Position numbers and translations under genes: made by a program. DNA of 52,894 nt from Dimorphilus gyrociliatus (lineage: Eukaryota > Annelida > Polychaeta > Dinophilidae), in assembly GCA_904063045.1 (NCBI GenBank), contig CAJFCJ010000079.1, positions 1 to 52,894 of the forward strand, in the 5' to 3' direction. Positions 1 through 11,947 of the stretch are shown piece by piece. The notes beneath the pieces were generated by a model that saw only the letters and a list, made by a program, of their open reading frames with translations, did not search any database and had not been told where the DNA came from. Each line of letters begins with the position of its first letter. Position 1 is the stretch's first letter.

Positions 1-2160
1 AATTTTATAAAACATTTATTTATTTATATATTAAATTTTTTATTCACTAAATAACTATTTTCTTTATATTCAAGTTTTTTTATTAATAAAAAACTAATTA
101 AAGTTTTACGAGACCTTATACTTAGTCTTTAATAAAAACTTATAAAAAAATAAAAATAGGGGTTAGTAATTTTATGAAAAAATTCTTTTTACAAATATAT
201 ACTTTCAAAAACTAAACATAAGTCGTTTGTAGAATTAAACCAACTTTTTGTTTAAATGCATACGTTATTAATAATATATTATAGTTTTTAATTTTTAATT
301 TATTTTATCTATTTTATAAAATAAAAAGTTGTTTTTAAGTTCTTTTGTAATTTATAAGTATTTGAAAACCATAAAATCAGGTAATAGTTTATATACAATA
401 TTTGTTTATACTAATAAAATAAGTTAAATGTAATATTTTTAATTTTACCCTCAATCATAATATTATTATTATTAGTCTTAACAGCATAGATATTAAAATG
501 TTCTAAATATATTCAGAAAGAATAGAATACTTTTTTCTATGAGATAAGTTTTATTTAAGTGAAAAAGTCAATTTATAATAATTATCTATTAAAGTAATAG
601 TTTTTTAGTTTTTCTAACTTTACTTACACTATTTTCTTAATAAATTCCTTGCATTGTTTTGAAAAAATACATTTAAAATATTAAGATCTCAAAACTATCA
701 CAAGATTCAAATTTGTGTTTTGTTTTTATAGGTTTTATTATCAAACTTATTAAAATTTATAATCTTAAATTAAAGTGAGATTTTAATAAATTAATTATAA
801 ATTTAGATTTTATAAAGAAAGTATAACATATGAATATAAAATTAATACAAATGTGATTTATTATAAATTTTTAATAAATTTTATATTAGCATTAGAAAAT
901 AAATAAATAAGATTTATTCTCTAACACTACAAGTTTTTTTTCTTTTAAATTTATTTATTTATTTAAATATTTCAATAGAATTATTCTCAGAGACTACTAA
1001 AAAATTTGTATTATTATATTAAGTTTTTTTAAAAATAATTAAATCATTGTTTAGAAATAATAAATCATCTTCTATTTCTATTAATTAATTTTTTATTCAT
1101 TAAATATAAAAGTAAACCATCATCAACATTTCTACTAAAATAATCTTTGAAGTATTTTGTAATTGTAATATTCTGTTCTAAAAAAAGATATCTTCTTAAA
1201 ATTTTATCATCTTTAAATATTAAACATAACAATTCTTTAGCATTGAAGTTTTTTAAATAATTTAATTCTGTAATAAATTTTAAATAAATTTGATTTTTTG
1301 GTGTTTTAAATTCAATTGGTGATGTTTTATTAAAAATAAGTTCATATAAAGTTCTTTGATATAATTCATAAATTTCAGAACTAAATTCACTTTTTAAAAA
1401 ACTTTACATTCAAAGTTAATTATTTTTTGTTGTTTTCATGTAATAAAAAAATAGATCCTCTTAAATTTTTAATTCTTTTGAATTTTCAATTAATTTTATA
1501 AAAATTGTTTTTTTTCTAATTTTAAGTTGTGGGTGGTTTATACAATTTTCTTTTGGTTAAATAATTTATAAATTGTGTAAATTGTAGTTTTTTAATATTA
1601 ACTTTTTAAAATCTGTTCTAATACATTTTTTAAATTCTCTACTTAATTTTAAAATTATACTTTTTTGTTTTTTTATGTTTTTTATAAGAATTAATTGTAT
1701 TATTATTATTAAATTAAAAGTAATTAAATTATAAAAGTTATTTCATATTTGTTTATTTATTTATTAATGTATTATGTTTTTCTCTAGTAGAACGTATGTG
1801 TTCTTTTAGTACAGGAGAAGTATCTATATAGTATTTAACTAATAAGAACTGTACATTCTTATTATTATTAATATTTTTTAAACCTAAACTTCATTGATCT
1901 CTGTTATTTTGAAATCTTATAAGGGTGTTTTTTGAATTTTTTATAAATTTTACAGAATTTTAATATTTATTATTATTATAGTTTATGAATAAAATAAAAA
2001 AAACCTTTTTTCTTATTTAAAGTTATAAATTGAGAAAAATATATGTTTATTAAAATTAGTTCTGTTTCACGAATGTTAAAGAATTGTTGAAATAACTACT
2101 TTAATATTACAAATTTTATAAAATAGTTTTTCAATTTCAAAAACTTTCTATTAGATTTTT
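1..2160. repeat. Degenerate dispersed repeat, copy I
   Basis: This AT-rich stretch shares several recognisable blocks with other parts of the window. The block at 1-300, with landmarks 'tacgagacctta' and 'cttagtctttaataaaa', recurs at about 4401-4690 and 34670-34965. The stretch 730-2110 aligns in the same order with 32540-34520, including 'gttcttttagtac' near 1800 and 'aaattgagaaaaatatatg' near 2030. Copies differ by many substitutions and small indels, so the family is old. The only coding trace in this copy is a relic frame listed separately. No terminal repeats or target duplications could be fixed, so the nature of the unit (retroelement, gene-family block or subtelomeric repeat) is open. 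Confidence 0.7.
1020..1660 (-). pseudogene. Relic reading frame inside the dispersed repeat (copy I)
   Basis: On the minus strand an uninterrupted frame of about 107 codons runs from 1388 to a stop at 1065, with no ATG. Its composition is protein-like, with segments such as ELYQRTLYELIFN, ELNYLKNFNAKELLCLIF and YFSRNVDDGLLLYL. Upstream, further short frames (e.g. LSREFKKCIRTDFKKLIL) continue to about 1660 but need frameshifts. Diverged copies of the same region occur at about 32850-33520 and 41240-41650, also shattered. I do not recognise a domain. The arrangement suggests an ancestral gene carried by the repeat and decayed independently in each copy. Confidence 0.5.
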
Positions 2161-2299
2161 CATTCATTGAAGTAAAACTTTAAATATCTAAATTATAACA
2201 CTTATAAAAATATCCTTATGATTTTATAAGACCTTCTAATTATTATTAAAATAAATATTTATAAACAAAAAAAATTATAAAAATATATTTATCTTTAGA

Positions 2300-5200
2300 A
2301 CCTTAAAAAGCTGTTGTTTTAATAGTTTAACTTGTCTTTTTAGTATAAAATGTATACTATGTTAATTATATGTTATTATTATTATTATTATTATTTATTA
2401 TTATCTACTCTGGTATTTTTAACTTAGATTTATCAGAATGAAAAGTACTTTTTTAAGTTTTATTGAAATTTCTAAGTACCTAAAAACTATAATATTAGGT
2501 TATACTTTATCAACAGAAAAAACTTGTAATAAATAAATAAACATGAACACAATATTTTTTATTTTACTCTAAAATTTTAATCAATCATAGTATTAAAAAT
2601 ATTCTTCTCATACTCTAAAACTTCTTATTTTAGTCTTAAAAATATAGTTTTTAAAAACTTCTAAAAATAGTAAAAAACGTTTGCATTAAATATTTTTTTT
2701 TTGTAATTAAATTTTATTGAAGATCAGTAATTTTTGATTTTTTATCAAATTTGAAAAAGTAATTCTTTTCTATTTATTTATATAAGATAAGAGAAAATTA
2801 TAATAAAAAGCACAGCAGTAATATACAGAATTCTTTTATTTATAGTAGAACTATAGTAGTTTAGAGTTTATTATCTTAAAAAAAAGGTGAACAGCAGTTT
2901 TTTAATCAGAAGATATAATAATCAATATTTAAAAATATACTTTCATAATGGAATTGAGCTTAAATAGTATATGTGAAGTTTGAATCATAGGCTTTCTTAG
3001 CTATATACTGAAATAAAGTATATAAACTGGTATAATGATATTTAAAAGTATCATTTGTACATTTTAATTATGTTAACCTTTTTATTAAATAGATATCTTT
3101 TTGGAGGGAGGTATCCTTGTAATGATTGATATTATCATACAAAAATATACACAATAATATATTTTAAAACACAAGTAAATATCTCTTTGATAGTAATGTA
3201 TACATATATACTAATATTGAGGTGTTTATAAAATATCTTAGGTTAAAAAAATAATTGAAAAAATTAATTAAAAATTTAATTAAACCTAACTATGAATATT
3301 GTATTTTTCAAATAAACCCTAACAATAATAAATTTATTAGTATTTTTATAACTGAATGGTATAAATTATTTAATAATAAAAATATAAATAAAAGATATTA
3401 AAAGAAGTAAATAATATTATCACTGAATATGTTTTTATATGATAAAAAAACAATAAAAACATTAAATTAATAAACGAATATAAAAAGTTTTTTTTATTAA
3501 ATGAATTCTATTCATTTCTTTTAATTTAAACTTTTTCTAATATAAATATTAAATTTATTATTTAGTATCTTTTCTAATATACATTCTACTTCTACTAAAC
3601 CTTAAAAGTGTTCAAAAAAAACCAAAATATTCAATTTCATTTAAAAATTTAAACTTTTTCTATATTTAAAGTCATCTGAATTGAATTTATCGAAATATAA
3701 ACTAAAAAACTAGTTTAATTCTATATATCTTCTATTATGCTGTTTAATTTTTAATACAACTTGATATTTTATTCTCAGCATATCAATATTATTTATATTA
3801 TTAGTATCTTCAATTAACACCGTTAATAGATCTCTAAAGTCAACTCTATTAGTTAATTTATTTAATGAATTGAATTAATATTATTTATTATTTCTATTTT
3901 TATTTGTTTTTTTGAATTCTATTTTTTATATTTTGTATATTTATTTATTTATTCATAGTTGAGAGGATCATTATTAATCTTATTTTTTATTTTTTTAATT
4001 CTTAAATATCTTAGGGTATTTTTTTTTGAAATTTTTAAAAATACAAAAAATACCATTTATGATTTATTTTAATTTTTTAATAATATAAATGTTTTTTTTA
4101 TTTATTTATAGTGAATTAATAATAATTTTGTTAACTTTAAAAAAATTGTTAAAGTTATAAATTAAGAAAAATATATGTTTTTTAAAAAAGTGTTTTGTTA
4201 AGATCTATTTAGTAGTGATAGATCTTATATCTAAAAGAAGTAATAGTCTTGATGGTTTTTTAAAAATGTTAATGTTTAGATTTTAACTACTGTTTTTTTT
4301 ACTAAACCTATAGAAAGTTTTTGAAATTTATTTTGTATAAAAAATTTAAAATATTTTTACAAAAAACTTTAAAAATAAAAATATATATAAGTTTGATTAT
4401 ATGAATTTTATAAAATATTTATTTAGTTATATATTAAGTTTTTTATTCGCTAAATAATATTTTCTTTATATCCAAGTTATTACATTAATAAAAATATAAT
4501 TAAAATATTACGAGACCTTATACTTAGTCTTTAATAAAAACTTATATAAAAATAGGGGTGAATAATTTTACAAAAAATTTCTTTTTACCAATTATATACT
4601 TTCAAAAATTTGAAATAATCGTTTGTAGAATTAGACATGCGTTTTTATTAAATACATTACGTTATTAATAACATATTATAATTTTTAATTTTTTAATTTT
4701 TTAATTTTTTTTATTCATGTAAATTAATAATAATCATAAAAAGTTAAAAATTATTATTTCAATAGTTTTGTTTGTCTTTACCTGTTAAATAAAAATATAT
4801 TGATTTTTTTATAAATTACAAAGTACTATTTCATCTTTTTCTCTTGAAATAAAAAATAAATAACTAATAAAGATCTGTATATATAATATTATTACAGGAT
4901 GTTATTTTTTTGGTGTAAACTATAAAATATCACTTTTTCATTAAAAGTTTTTAAAAAATAATCAAAAAGTGATGATATTAAATTGGAGTTTATATAACAA
5001 AAATACTTATATTGAAGACATAAACAAAAGTTATGTTTTTTAATTTCACCTGAAATTTTAATCAATCACACTATCAAAAATATTCTTGTCATACTCTAAA
5101 AATTGTTATTTTAGTCTTAAAAGTATAGGTTTTATAAACTTCTAAAAATAATAAAAAACGTTTGCATTAAATATTTTTTTTGTTGTGAAATTGAATTTTA

Positions 5201-6000
5201 TTAAAAATCAGTAAATTTCGATTTTTCATCAAATTTATAAAAATAATTATTTTCTATTTATTTATATAAGATAAGAGAAGATTATTATACAGTATTTATT
5301 TTTATTGTAAAACTACAGTAGTTTAGAGTGTAGTTAGGTGACTGACATATAGTTAATAAGGAGATATAATAAATAGTATCTCAATATTTAACAATATACT
5401 TTCATAATGTAATTGAGCTTAAATAATCCGTAATGGATAACCAAGTATATGTAAGAGGTGGTAGAAGCATGGACTTTTTTTTAGATAAATACAAAAATAT
5501 AATATAGAATAACTTATAATAATTTTTAAAAGTATCATTTATAAACTTTAATTATGTTAGAATATTTTTTTAAATAGATACCTTTTTGAAGTGAGGTATC
5601 ATTTCAATGATTTATATTATCATACGAAAATATACAGAATAACATATTTAATATATTAACCTATTAATAAATATATTTAGGTTCATAAAGTATCTTCTAC
5701 TGGAAATAAAACAAAATTTTAGTAATTTACATTTAATTAAAAACAACTCTAAAGGTTTAACATTAATAAATTTATCAAGAATAGAATAGAATGTATAAAT
5801 GATTAAATAATAAAAATATTAAAAGAAGTGACTAATATAATTACAGAATATATTTTATTTGATAAAAAATTAATTAAACTATTAAAAAACATTATGAATA
5901 ATATAAAACATTTTTTTATTAACCTTTTCTATTCATCTCTTTTAATATTTATATTAAATTATTTTTTAAATATTATTTTTTAAATTACAAATTAATAAAT
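2300..6000. repeat. Degenerate dispersed repeat, copies II and III
   Basis: Two successive copies can be aligned. A block beginning near 2560 ('aattttaatcaatca', then 'aaaaacgtttgcatt' near 2670) is repeated from about 5040, and both continue for roughly 900 bp through 'tttcataatg' and 'gatattatcatac'. Between them, 4140-4260 repeats the 'aaattgagaaaaatatatg...aggatctattt' block, and 4401-4690 repeats the beginning of the window. The unit is about 2.5-3.5 kb long and heavily diverged. No intact gene is present here. Poly(TTA) microsatellites occur around 2374-2403. Confidence 0.65.
3250..3480 (+). pseudogene. Relic reading frame in dispersed repeat, with a sister relic at 5710-5940
   Basis: A plus-strand frame (3267-3401) encodes protein-like segments such as KPNYEYCIFQINPNNN and FISIFITEWYKLF. 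After a frameshift it continues as KEVNNIITEYVFI. The same end is found in the next repeat copy near 5815-5940, where ILKEVTNIITEYILFDKK and LIKLLKNIMNNIKHFF are read without interruption. Conservation of a protein segment between two diverged DNA copies argues for a real ancestral gene. I do not recognise the family. Neither copy has a convincing start or full length. Confidence 0.4.
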
Positions 6001-6112
6001 TAAAATTATTTTTTACAAAATTTGATTTTATTTATTATTATTTACTTTTGAACTTTTAATAATATATATATAAAACTTAAATTTGATTCTATTAATGTAC
6101 AAATTAGTAAGT

Positions 6113-6478
6113 TTAAATATTTAGGTTATGAATTAAATTGAAACAAATATTAATCATTAAATTTATAATTAAACTAAAAACCAAAAACTTCAATTTTATT
6201 GGTTTATAACTAATATACAAAAATTCTAGTTCTTTATAATTTATAAAATTTAAGCTTGTTTTTAGATTACTTATATTTTTATAAACCAATATAACTAATA
6301 TATACAAAAATTCTAGTTCTTTATAATTTATAAAATTTAAGCTTGTTTTTAGATTACTTATATTTTTATAAACCAATATAACTAATATATACAAAAATTC
6401 TAGTTCTTTATAATTTATAAAATTTAAGCTTGTTTTTAGATTACTTATATTTTGGTTAGTTATTATTATTACTCTCAT
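6113..6478 (-). CDS. Hypothetical repeat-encoded protein, doubtful
   Basis: This 121-residue frame starts with ATG and is made almost wholly of three copies of a 29-residue unit containing NISNLKTSLNFINYKELEFL, each from one 87-bp DNA repeat. The unit is vaguely LRR-like (hydrophobic residues at regular spacing) but lacks a clear LxxLxLxxN core. The C-terminus is hydrophobic. It may simply be an open frame created because the tandem unit is a multiple of three with no stop in it. No CCC start signal was noted just upstream. Treat as uncertain. Confidence 0.2.
   Translation of the reverse strand: MRVIIITNQNISNLKTSLNFINYKELEFLYILVILVYKNISNLKTSLNFINYKELEFLYILVILVYKNISNLKTSLNFINYKELEFLYISYKPIKLKFLVFSLIINLMINICFNLIHNLNI
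6196..6455. repeat. 87-bp tandem repeat, three copies
   Basis: The word 'ttctagttctttataattta' occurs at 6224, 6311 and 6398, exactly 87 bp apart, within nearly identical units. Because 87 is divisible by three, one minus-strand frame stays open through all copies. The near identity contrasts with the decayed surroundings, so the expansion is recent. Confidence 0.9.
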
Positions 6479-6499
6479 ATATTTTTATTTATTTATTTC

Positions 6500-7320
6500 T
6501 TTTAATTCTCAATGTTTAATTATTTAAGTTCTAATTTATTATTTATTAATTCTCAATGTTTAATTGTTTAAATTCTAATTTATTATTTATTAATTCTCAT
6601 ATATATTTAATTATTTAAGTTCTAATTTATTATTTATTAATTCTCAATGTTTAATTGTTTAAGTTCTAATTTATTATTTATTAATTCTCATATATATTTT
6701 AATTGTTTAAATTCTGATCTATTTCTTTTAATTCTCAATATTTAATTGTTTAAATTTTAATTCTATTATTTATTAATTCTCATATATATATTTTAATTAT
6801 TTAAGTTCTAATCTATTTCTTTTAATTCTCATATATATATTTTAATTATTTAAGTTCTAATCTATTTCTTTTAATTCTCATATATATATTTTAATTATTT
6901 AAATTCTAATTTATTTCTTTTAATTCTCAATGTTTAATTGTTTAAATTCTAATTTATCATTTATTAATTCTCATATTTAATTATTTAAATTCTAATTTAT
7001 TTCTTTTAATTCTCATGTTTAATTGTTTAAATTCTAATTTATCATTTATTAATTCTCAATATTTAATTATTTAAATTCTAATCTATTTCTTTTAATTCTC
7101 AATGTTTAATTATTTAAGTTCTAATTTATTATTTATTAATTCTCATATATATTTTAATTGTTTAAATTCTGATCTATTTCTTTTAATTCTCAATATTTAA
7201 TTGTTTAAATTTTAATTCTATTATTTATTAATTCTCATATATATTTTAATTATTTAAATTCTGATCTATTTCTTTTATTCTCATATATATTTAATTATTT
7301 AAGTTCTAATTTATTATTAT
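6500..7320. repeat. Roughly 45-bp tandem array, about 18 units
   Basis: Units of about 41-52 bp follow the pattern 'ttaattctca', then 'atgtttaatt' or 'tatatatttt', then 'taagttctaatttatt'. I count about 18 occurrences of the 'ttctca' core. Two subtypes alternate (tttattaatt versus tttcttttaatt), which suggests higher-order duplication. It directly follows the 87-bp repeat and has no coding potential. Confidence 0.85.
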
Positions 7321-7499
7321 TAAATTTTTTAATTCATTATTAATCTTTATTTTTTATTTTCTTTAATTTTTAAATCAACTTAGGGGCATTTTTTTTTAAA
7401 TTCTTAAAAATGCTAAATAATATCATTCATGATTTATTCTGATTTTTTAATAATATAAATGTCTAGTATTATTTATTTATATTAGTTAAATATGTTTTT

Positions 7500-8350
7500 T
7501 TATTATCTTTAAAAATTTATTTAAAGTTATAAATAAAGGAACATATATGTTTTTTCGAAAATGGATTTGTTAGGATCTATTTAGTAGTAATAGATCTTAA
7601 TATCTAAAAGTAGTAATGATCTTGATGGGATCTAAAAATAAGATGTGTTTAAAACTTTAAAGAGTACTATTATTATTAACCTATAGATTATCTTAAATTT
7701 TATTTCTCTAATAGTGCTAAAAGAAGAGGTAAAACAAAAATTATAAAAATAATAATAATAATAAATTTTCATCTAATTTTATTTTTCTTAAAGTAGTTTG
7801 GTAAGTTCAAAAAAAAATTAAATTTTTCATATGGTGAATAATGTTTTTATATCCAATTTATAAAATTGGTAAAGTTTTCTATAATTTTATGAAATCCTCA
7901 TAATTACTCGGCAATAATAATAATAATAATAAATAAATAAATTTTATAAAATATTTAATTTAAAAATATATGTATATGTATTCAAAATCTTAAATTACAA
8001 TCTTATAAAGCCTTTGACTTGTATTTTTTTTATAGATAGATACTTCACTAACTATATTATTATTGTTATTAATTTTTTTAATACAGAAAAGAAGAACTAC
8101 CTTGTTTAATTTTTGTTGAAGTTTCTAAGTACCTAAACCTCATAATGTTAGGTAATAATTCATAAACAAAAAAATTATACGAATGAATTAAAAATGAATT
8201 CAATTTAATTTATTTTACTCTGAAATTTTAATCCATCATAATATAAAAAATATTATTCTCATACTTTAAAACTAACCTTATTTTGAATAGAATAGAATAG
8301 TTTTTGAATAATCTTAAAATTGTAAAAACCTATGGTTTAAAATAAAAATA
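7500..8350. repeat. Degenerate dispersed repeat, further partial copy
   Basis: The block 'agttataaataaagg...aggatctatttagtag' at 7510-7640 matches 4150-4260 and 34420-34540. The stretch 8100-8350 ('tttctaagtacctaaa', then 'attttaatccatcata') matches 2450-2600. ATT/ATA microsatellites lie near 7745 and 7915. There is no coding sequence. Confidence 0.6.
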
Positions 8351-8439
8351 ATTTTCTTTGTTGTGTAATAGATTTTATTTAAAACTAAAAACAAAACAAT
8401 AAGTACCATTATTATTATTATTATTATTATTAATAAACT

Positions 8440-9735
8440 CCTCGCATTATTTTTAGTTTTTAGATAAATATTTTTTTCTTTTAGTAAAAACTTCGCATTA
8501 CGTTTCTTCCTTAGTAAACTCCTCGCATTATTTTTATTTTTTAGACAAATATTTTTTATCTTTTAATAAATTCCTCGCATTACGTTTCTTCCTTAGTAAA
8601 CGTCTCGCATTATTTTTATTTTTTAGACAAATATTTTTTATCTTTTAATAAACTCCTCGCATTACGTTTTTTTCTTTAATAAACTCCTCGCATTATTTTT
8701 ATTTTTTAGACAAATATTTTGTTTCTCTTAGTAAAATCCTCGCATTACGTTTTCTTCCTTAGTAAAATCCTCGCATTACGTTTTTTTCTTTAATAAATTC
8801 CTCGCATTACGTTTTTTCTCTTAATAAATTCCTCGCATTACGTTTCTTCCTTAATAAACGTCTCGCATTATTTTTATTTTTTAGACAAATATTTTGTTTC
8901 TCTTAGTAAAATCCTCGCATTACGTTTTTTTCTTTAATAAACGTCTCGCATTATTTTTATTTTTTAGACAAATATTTTGTTTCTCTTAGTAAAATCCTCG
9001 CATTACGTTTTCTTCCTTAGTAAATTCTCGCATTACGTTTTTTTCTTTAATAAATTCCTCGCATTACGTTTTTTCCTTAGTAAAATCCTCGCATTACGTT
9101 TTCTTCCTTAATAAATTCTCGCATTACGTTTTTTCTTTAGTAAATTCCTCGCATTACGTTTTTTCTTTAATAAACGTCTCGCATTATTTTTATTTTTTAG
9201 ACAAATATTTTCTTTCTCTTAGTAAAATTCTCGCATTACGTTTCTTCCTTAGTAAATTCCTCGCATTACGTTTTTTCTTTAATAAATCTCGCATTATTTT
9301 TATTTTTTAGACAAATATTTTCTTTCTCTTAGTAAATTCCTCGCATTACGTTTTTTCTCTTAATAAATTCCTCGCATTACGTTTTTTCTCTTAATAAATT
9401 CCTCGCATTACGTTTTCTTCCTTAATAAAATCCTCGCATTACGTTTTTTTCTTTAATAAATCCTCGCATTACGTTTTTTTCTTTAATAAATTCCTCGCAT
9501 TACGTTTTCTTCCTTAATAAAATCCTCGCATTACGTTTTTTCCTTAATAAATTCCTCGCATTACGTTGCTTCCTTAGTAAATCCTCGCATTACGTTTCTT
9601 CCTTAGTAAAATCCTCGCATTACGTTGCTTCCTTAGTAAAGTCTCGCATTACGTTGCTTCCTTAATAAAATCCTCGCATTACGTTGCTTCCTTAGTAAAC
9701 GTCTCCCATTATTTTATGGATAACCTTCTCGCATT
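8440..9735. repeat. CTCGCATTACG satellite, about 38 units
   Basis: About 38 units of roughly 28-45 bp share the core 'cctcgcattacgtttttt' followed by 'cttaataaatt'. A second unit type, 'gtctcgcattatttttattt', is interspersed every few units, always followed by 'agacaaatatttt'. The last units are more diverged (cgtctcccatt, cttctcgcatt). A lone diverged copy ('attccttgcattg') sits near 645. Unlike a CRISPR array the spacers are not unique: they belong to a few related sequence types. Confidence 0.9.
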
Positions 9736-9845
9736 ATTTTTAAAACCCAATCCAAAAACCAAAAAGGTCTCAAAATTGCTTTAGGTTCAAAAAACCACTG
9801 AATCCATAACATATTTTTTTCGGTAACATATTATATTTTATTTTT

Positions 9846-10200
9846 CTAACAAAACTCTACTTTCTTGATTTCTTTTCCTAAGTATAATATATGAAACTTA
9901 TCTTCAGCAACCAATTTAGAACTGATATATTTAAAATTAGAAGTTTTTACTTCTCTAAGTTTCTTTCCTGTATCACTGAACTGGGGTCCTAAAATTGTAC
10001 CTTTATTGTTTATACTTGTGTAATAGCCCATAGATTCATAAAATAAAGGATTAAAAACGCAACTTTATCTAAAATATGGGTATAAAAGAGTTTATCACAA
10101 GAGATCCCATTCCTAGCATAGGATCACAATCTTTACCATCATTTAATTTATTGTTTATTGTATTAAGTAAGTTTTTGAACCATTCTGAGTCTATAAGCGT
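9846..10200 (-). pseudogene. Decayed unrecognised gene next to the satellite
   Basis: Two protein-like minus-strand frames are joined by a frameshift. The upstream one contains LIDSEWFKNLLNTINNKL and DPMLGMGSLVINSFIPIF and then meets a stop. The downstream one (9846-10031, 61 residues) contains ISSKLVAEDKFHILYLGKEI and ends in KKVEFC. Amino-acid composition is less AT-driven than in random frames nearby, which supports a real former gene. No start codon can be assigned upstream and no family is recognised. Confidence 0.45.
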
Positions 10201-10984
10201 TTATTGGCTAAGCTCTAAATTAAATATCTAGATTTAAGATGAATATTGAATAGAAATTAATTTTAAAGTTATTATTATTCTATAAATAAACAATATATTA
10301 TTAGATAATCTGACTTCTTACTATAATTTTTTATTATCATATCTCTCAATTAGTGAAAGAAAGTTTAAGATAGGTTATTTTCAAAGTTTTTACTATACAA
10401 TTATTTGTGTTTCTACACATATTGAGTTTTAAAAAAATAAATTTAAATTAATTAATTACTAGTAGCAGATCAAAAACCTAAACATCGATAAGATTATCTT
10501 TCTCTTTACTAAAACCACTGAACTGCCTAGTGAGAAGGAATTGTTTCCATATATCTATACTATTAGTATTATAATGATATTAATAATATTATTCATTTCC
10601 AAAAAAGTTGTTTTCTAGGAAAACTACACCTGGTCTATTTTGTATTAATTTTATAAACATTATTAAGTTCTATAAAAAAAATTAAAGTTATATTATCTAT
10701 TAAATAATATCTAAACTTTATATATCAAATTTATTAAATTATTTCTAATTCTCTTACAAAAATAATATTCTAAAAAACACAAAACCTTCTGATAATGTAT
10801 AATTTAATTTCAATAACATTAGTGACTATAATATTTTATTATATATTCACGTACATTACAGTTTTAAAATTTGTTTAAAATAAGTTTTATTTATTTATTT
10901 TGATAAAAGTTTTAAAAAATAATCAAAAATAAATGATATTAAATTAGTGTTTCTATAACAAAAACACTTATAATGAAGACTTAA

Positions 10985-11480
10985 ACAAAAGTTATTTTTT
11001 TTAATTTCACCTGAAATTTTAATCAATCATAGTATTAAAAATATTCTTCTCATACTCTAAAAATTATTATTTTAGTCTTAAAAGTATAGGGTTCAAAAAC
11101 TTCTAAAAATAGTAAAAACCGTTTGCATTAAATATTTTATTGTTGTGAAATTAAATTTTATTAAAGATCAATAATTTTTGATTTTTCATTAAATTTGAAA
11201 AAAGAATTCTATTCCTTTATATGAGATAAGAAAAAATTATAATAGAAAGTTTCTATAGTGAATAAAATATAGAATTCATATTATTATTATTATCTCTGAA
11301 ATAACTAGAATATAGTTAATTAGAAGATTTAATTATTAATATATCACTTATTGAAACTATAATTTTATAATGGAATTTTGGTTAAATAACAATAGAGGAT
11401 GACCGGATAGATGATGATGATGATGTAAGATGAGTTTTAACTGAAGCTTTCATAGCTATATAGAATAATAAAACACATAA
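10985..11480. repeat. Degenerate dispersed repeat, partial copy
   Basis: The sequence 'cctgaaattttaatcaatca' and the following 450 bp match 2560-3010 and 5040-5440 in order, ending with the 'agctttcatagctatat' block also seen near 2990. The rest of 10210-11940 is AT-rich with no gene that I can support. Confidence 0.65.
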
Positions 11481-11947
11481 ATTTTTATAATTTAGTGAGT
11501 AATAGTATAATAGAAAAAACTTATAGTGTTAATAAAAGGTTTTATATTTTTTTATTTGTTTAATAATTTTTTTGACCAAACCAAACTCTTTTAAAGGTGT
11601 AATTCTTTCAATAGACTCCTTAAAAAATAAAATTTCTTTAGGAAAACAAAAAAACCTAACATCGGGAGTCAGTCTTTTTTAAGTTTCTATCTAATTTTTA
11701 TTACAAAAACTTGTATTTCAGCACTACATCTTTCTCAAGTTTCAAGAAATAGATGAAGCAATTCCTTATAGATAAGTCTAATACAAATAGTTTTGTCTAT
11801 TACTTCTTGATGAGACTTAGGAAAGTACTCTAGATTATATTTGTATTGGGGGTTAAAGATTTACACCCACGACCTACTATAGTTATAGTTTTAGTAACGT
11901 CATGAATTTATAAAAGAGCCAGTAAACCAGAAATATTAATTTATTGA

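Noticed and set aside
1-2160. LTR retrotransposon or telomeric end
   Set aside because: No reverse transcriptase, integrase or direct terminal repeats, and no simple telomeric G-rich repeat at the window edge.
8440-9735. CRISPR-like array
   Set aside because: The 'spacers' are not unique and belong to a few related types, unit length varies, and there are no cas genes; the context is eukaryotic.
11850-11880. tRNA-like sequence ('gggggttaaag...acccacg')
   Set aside because: No cloverleaf with T-loop GTTCRA could be formed. I found no convincing tRNA or rRNA gene anywhere in the window.
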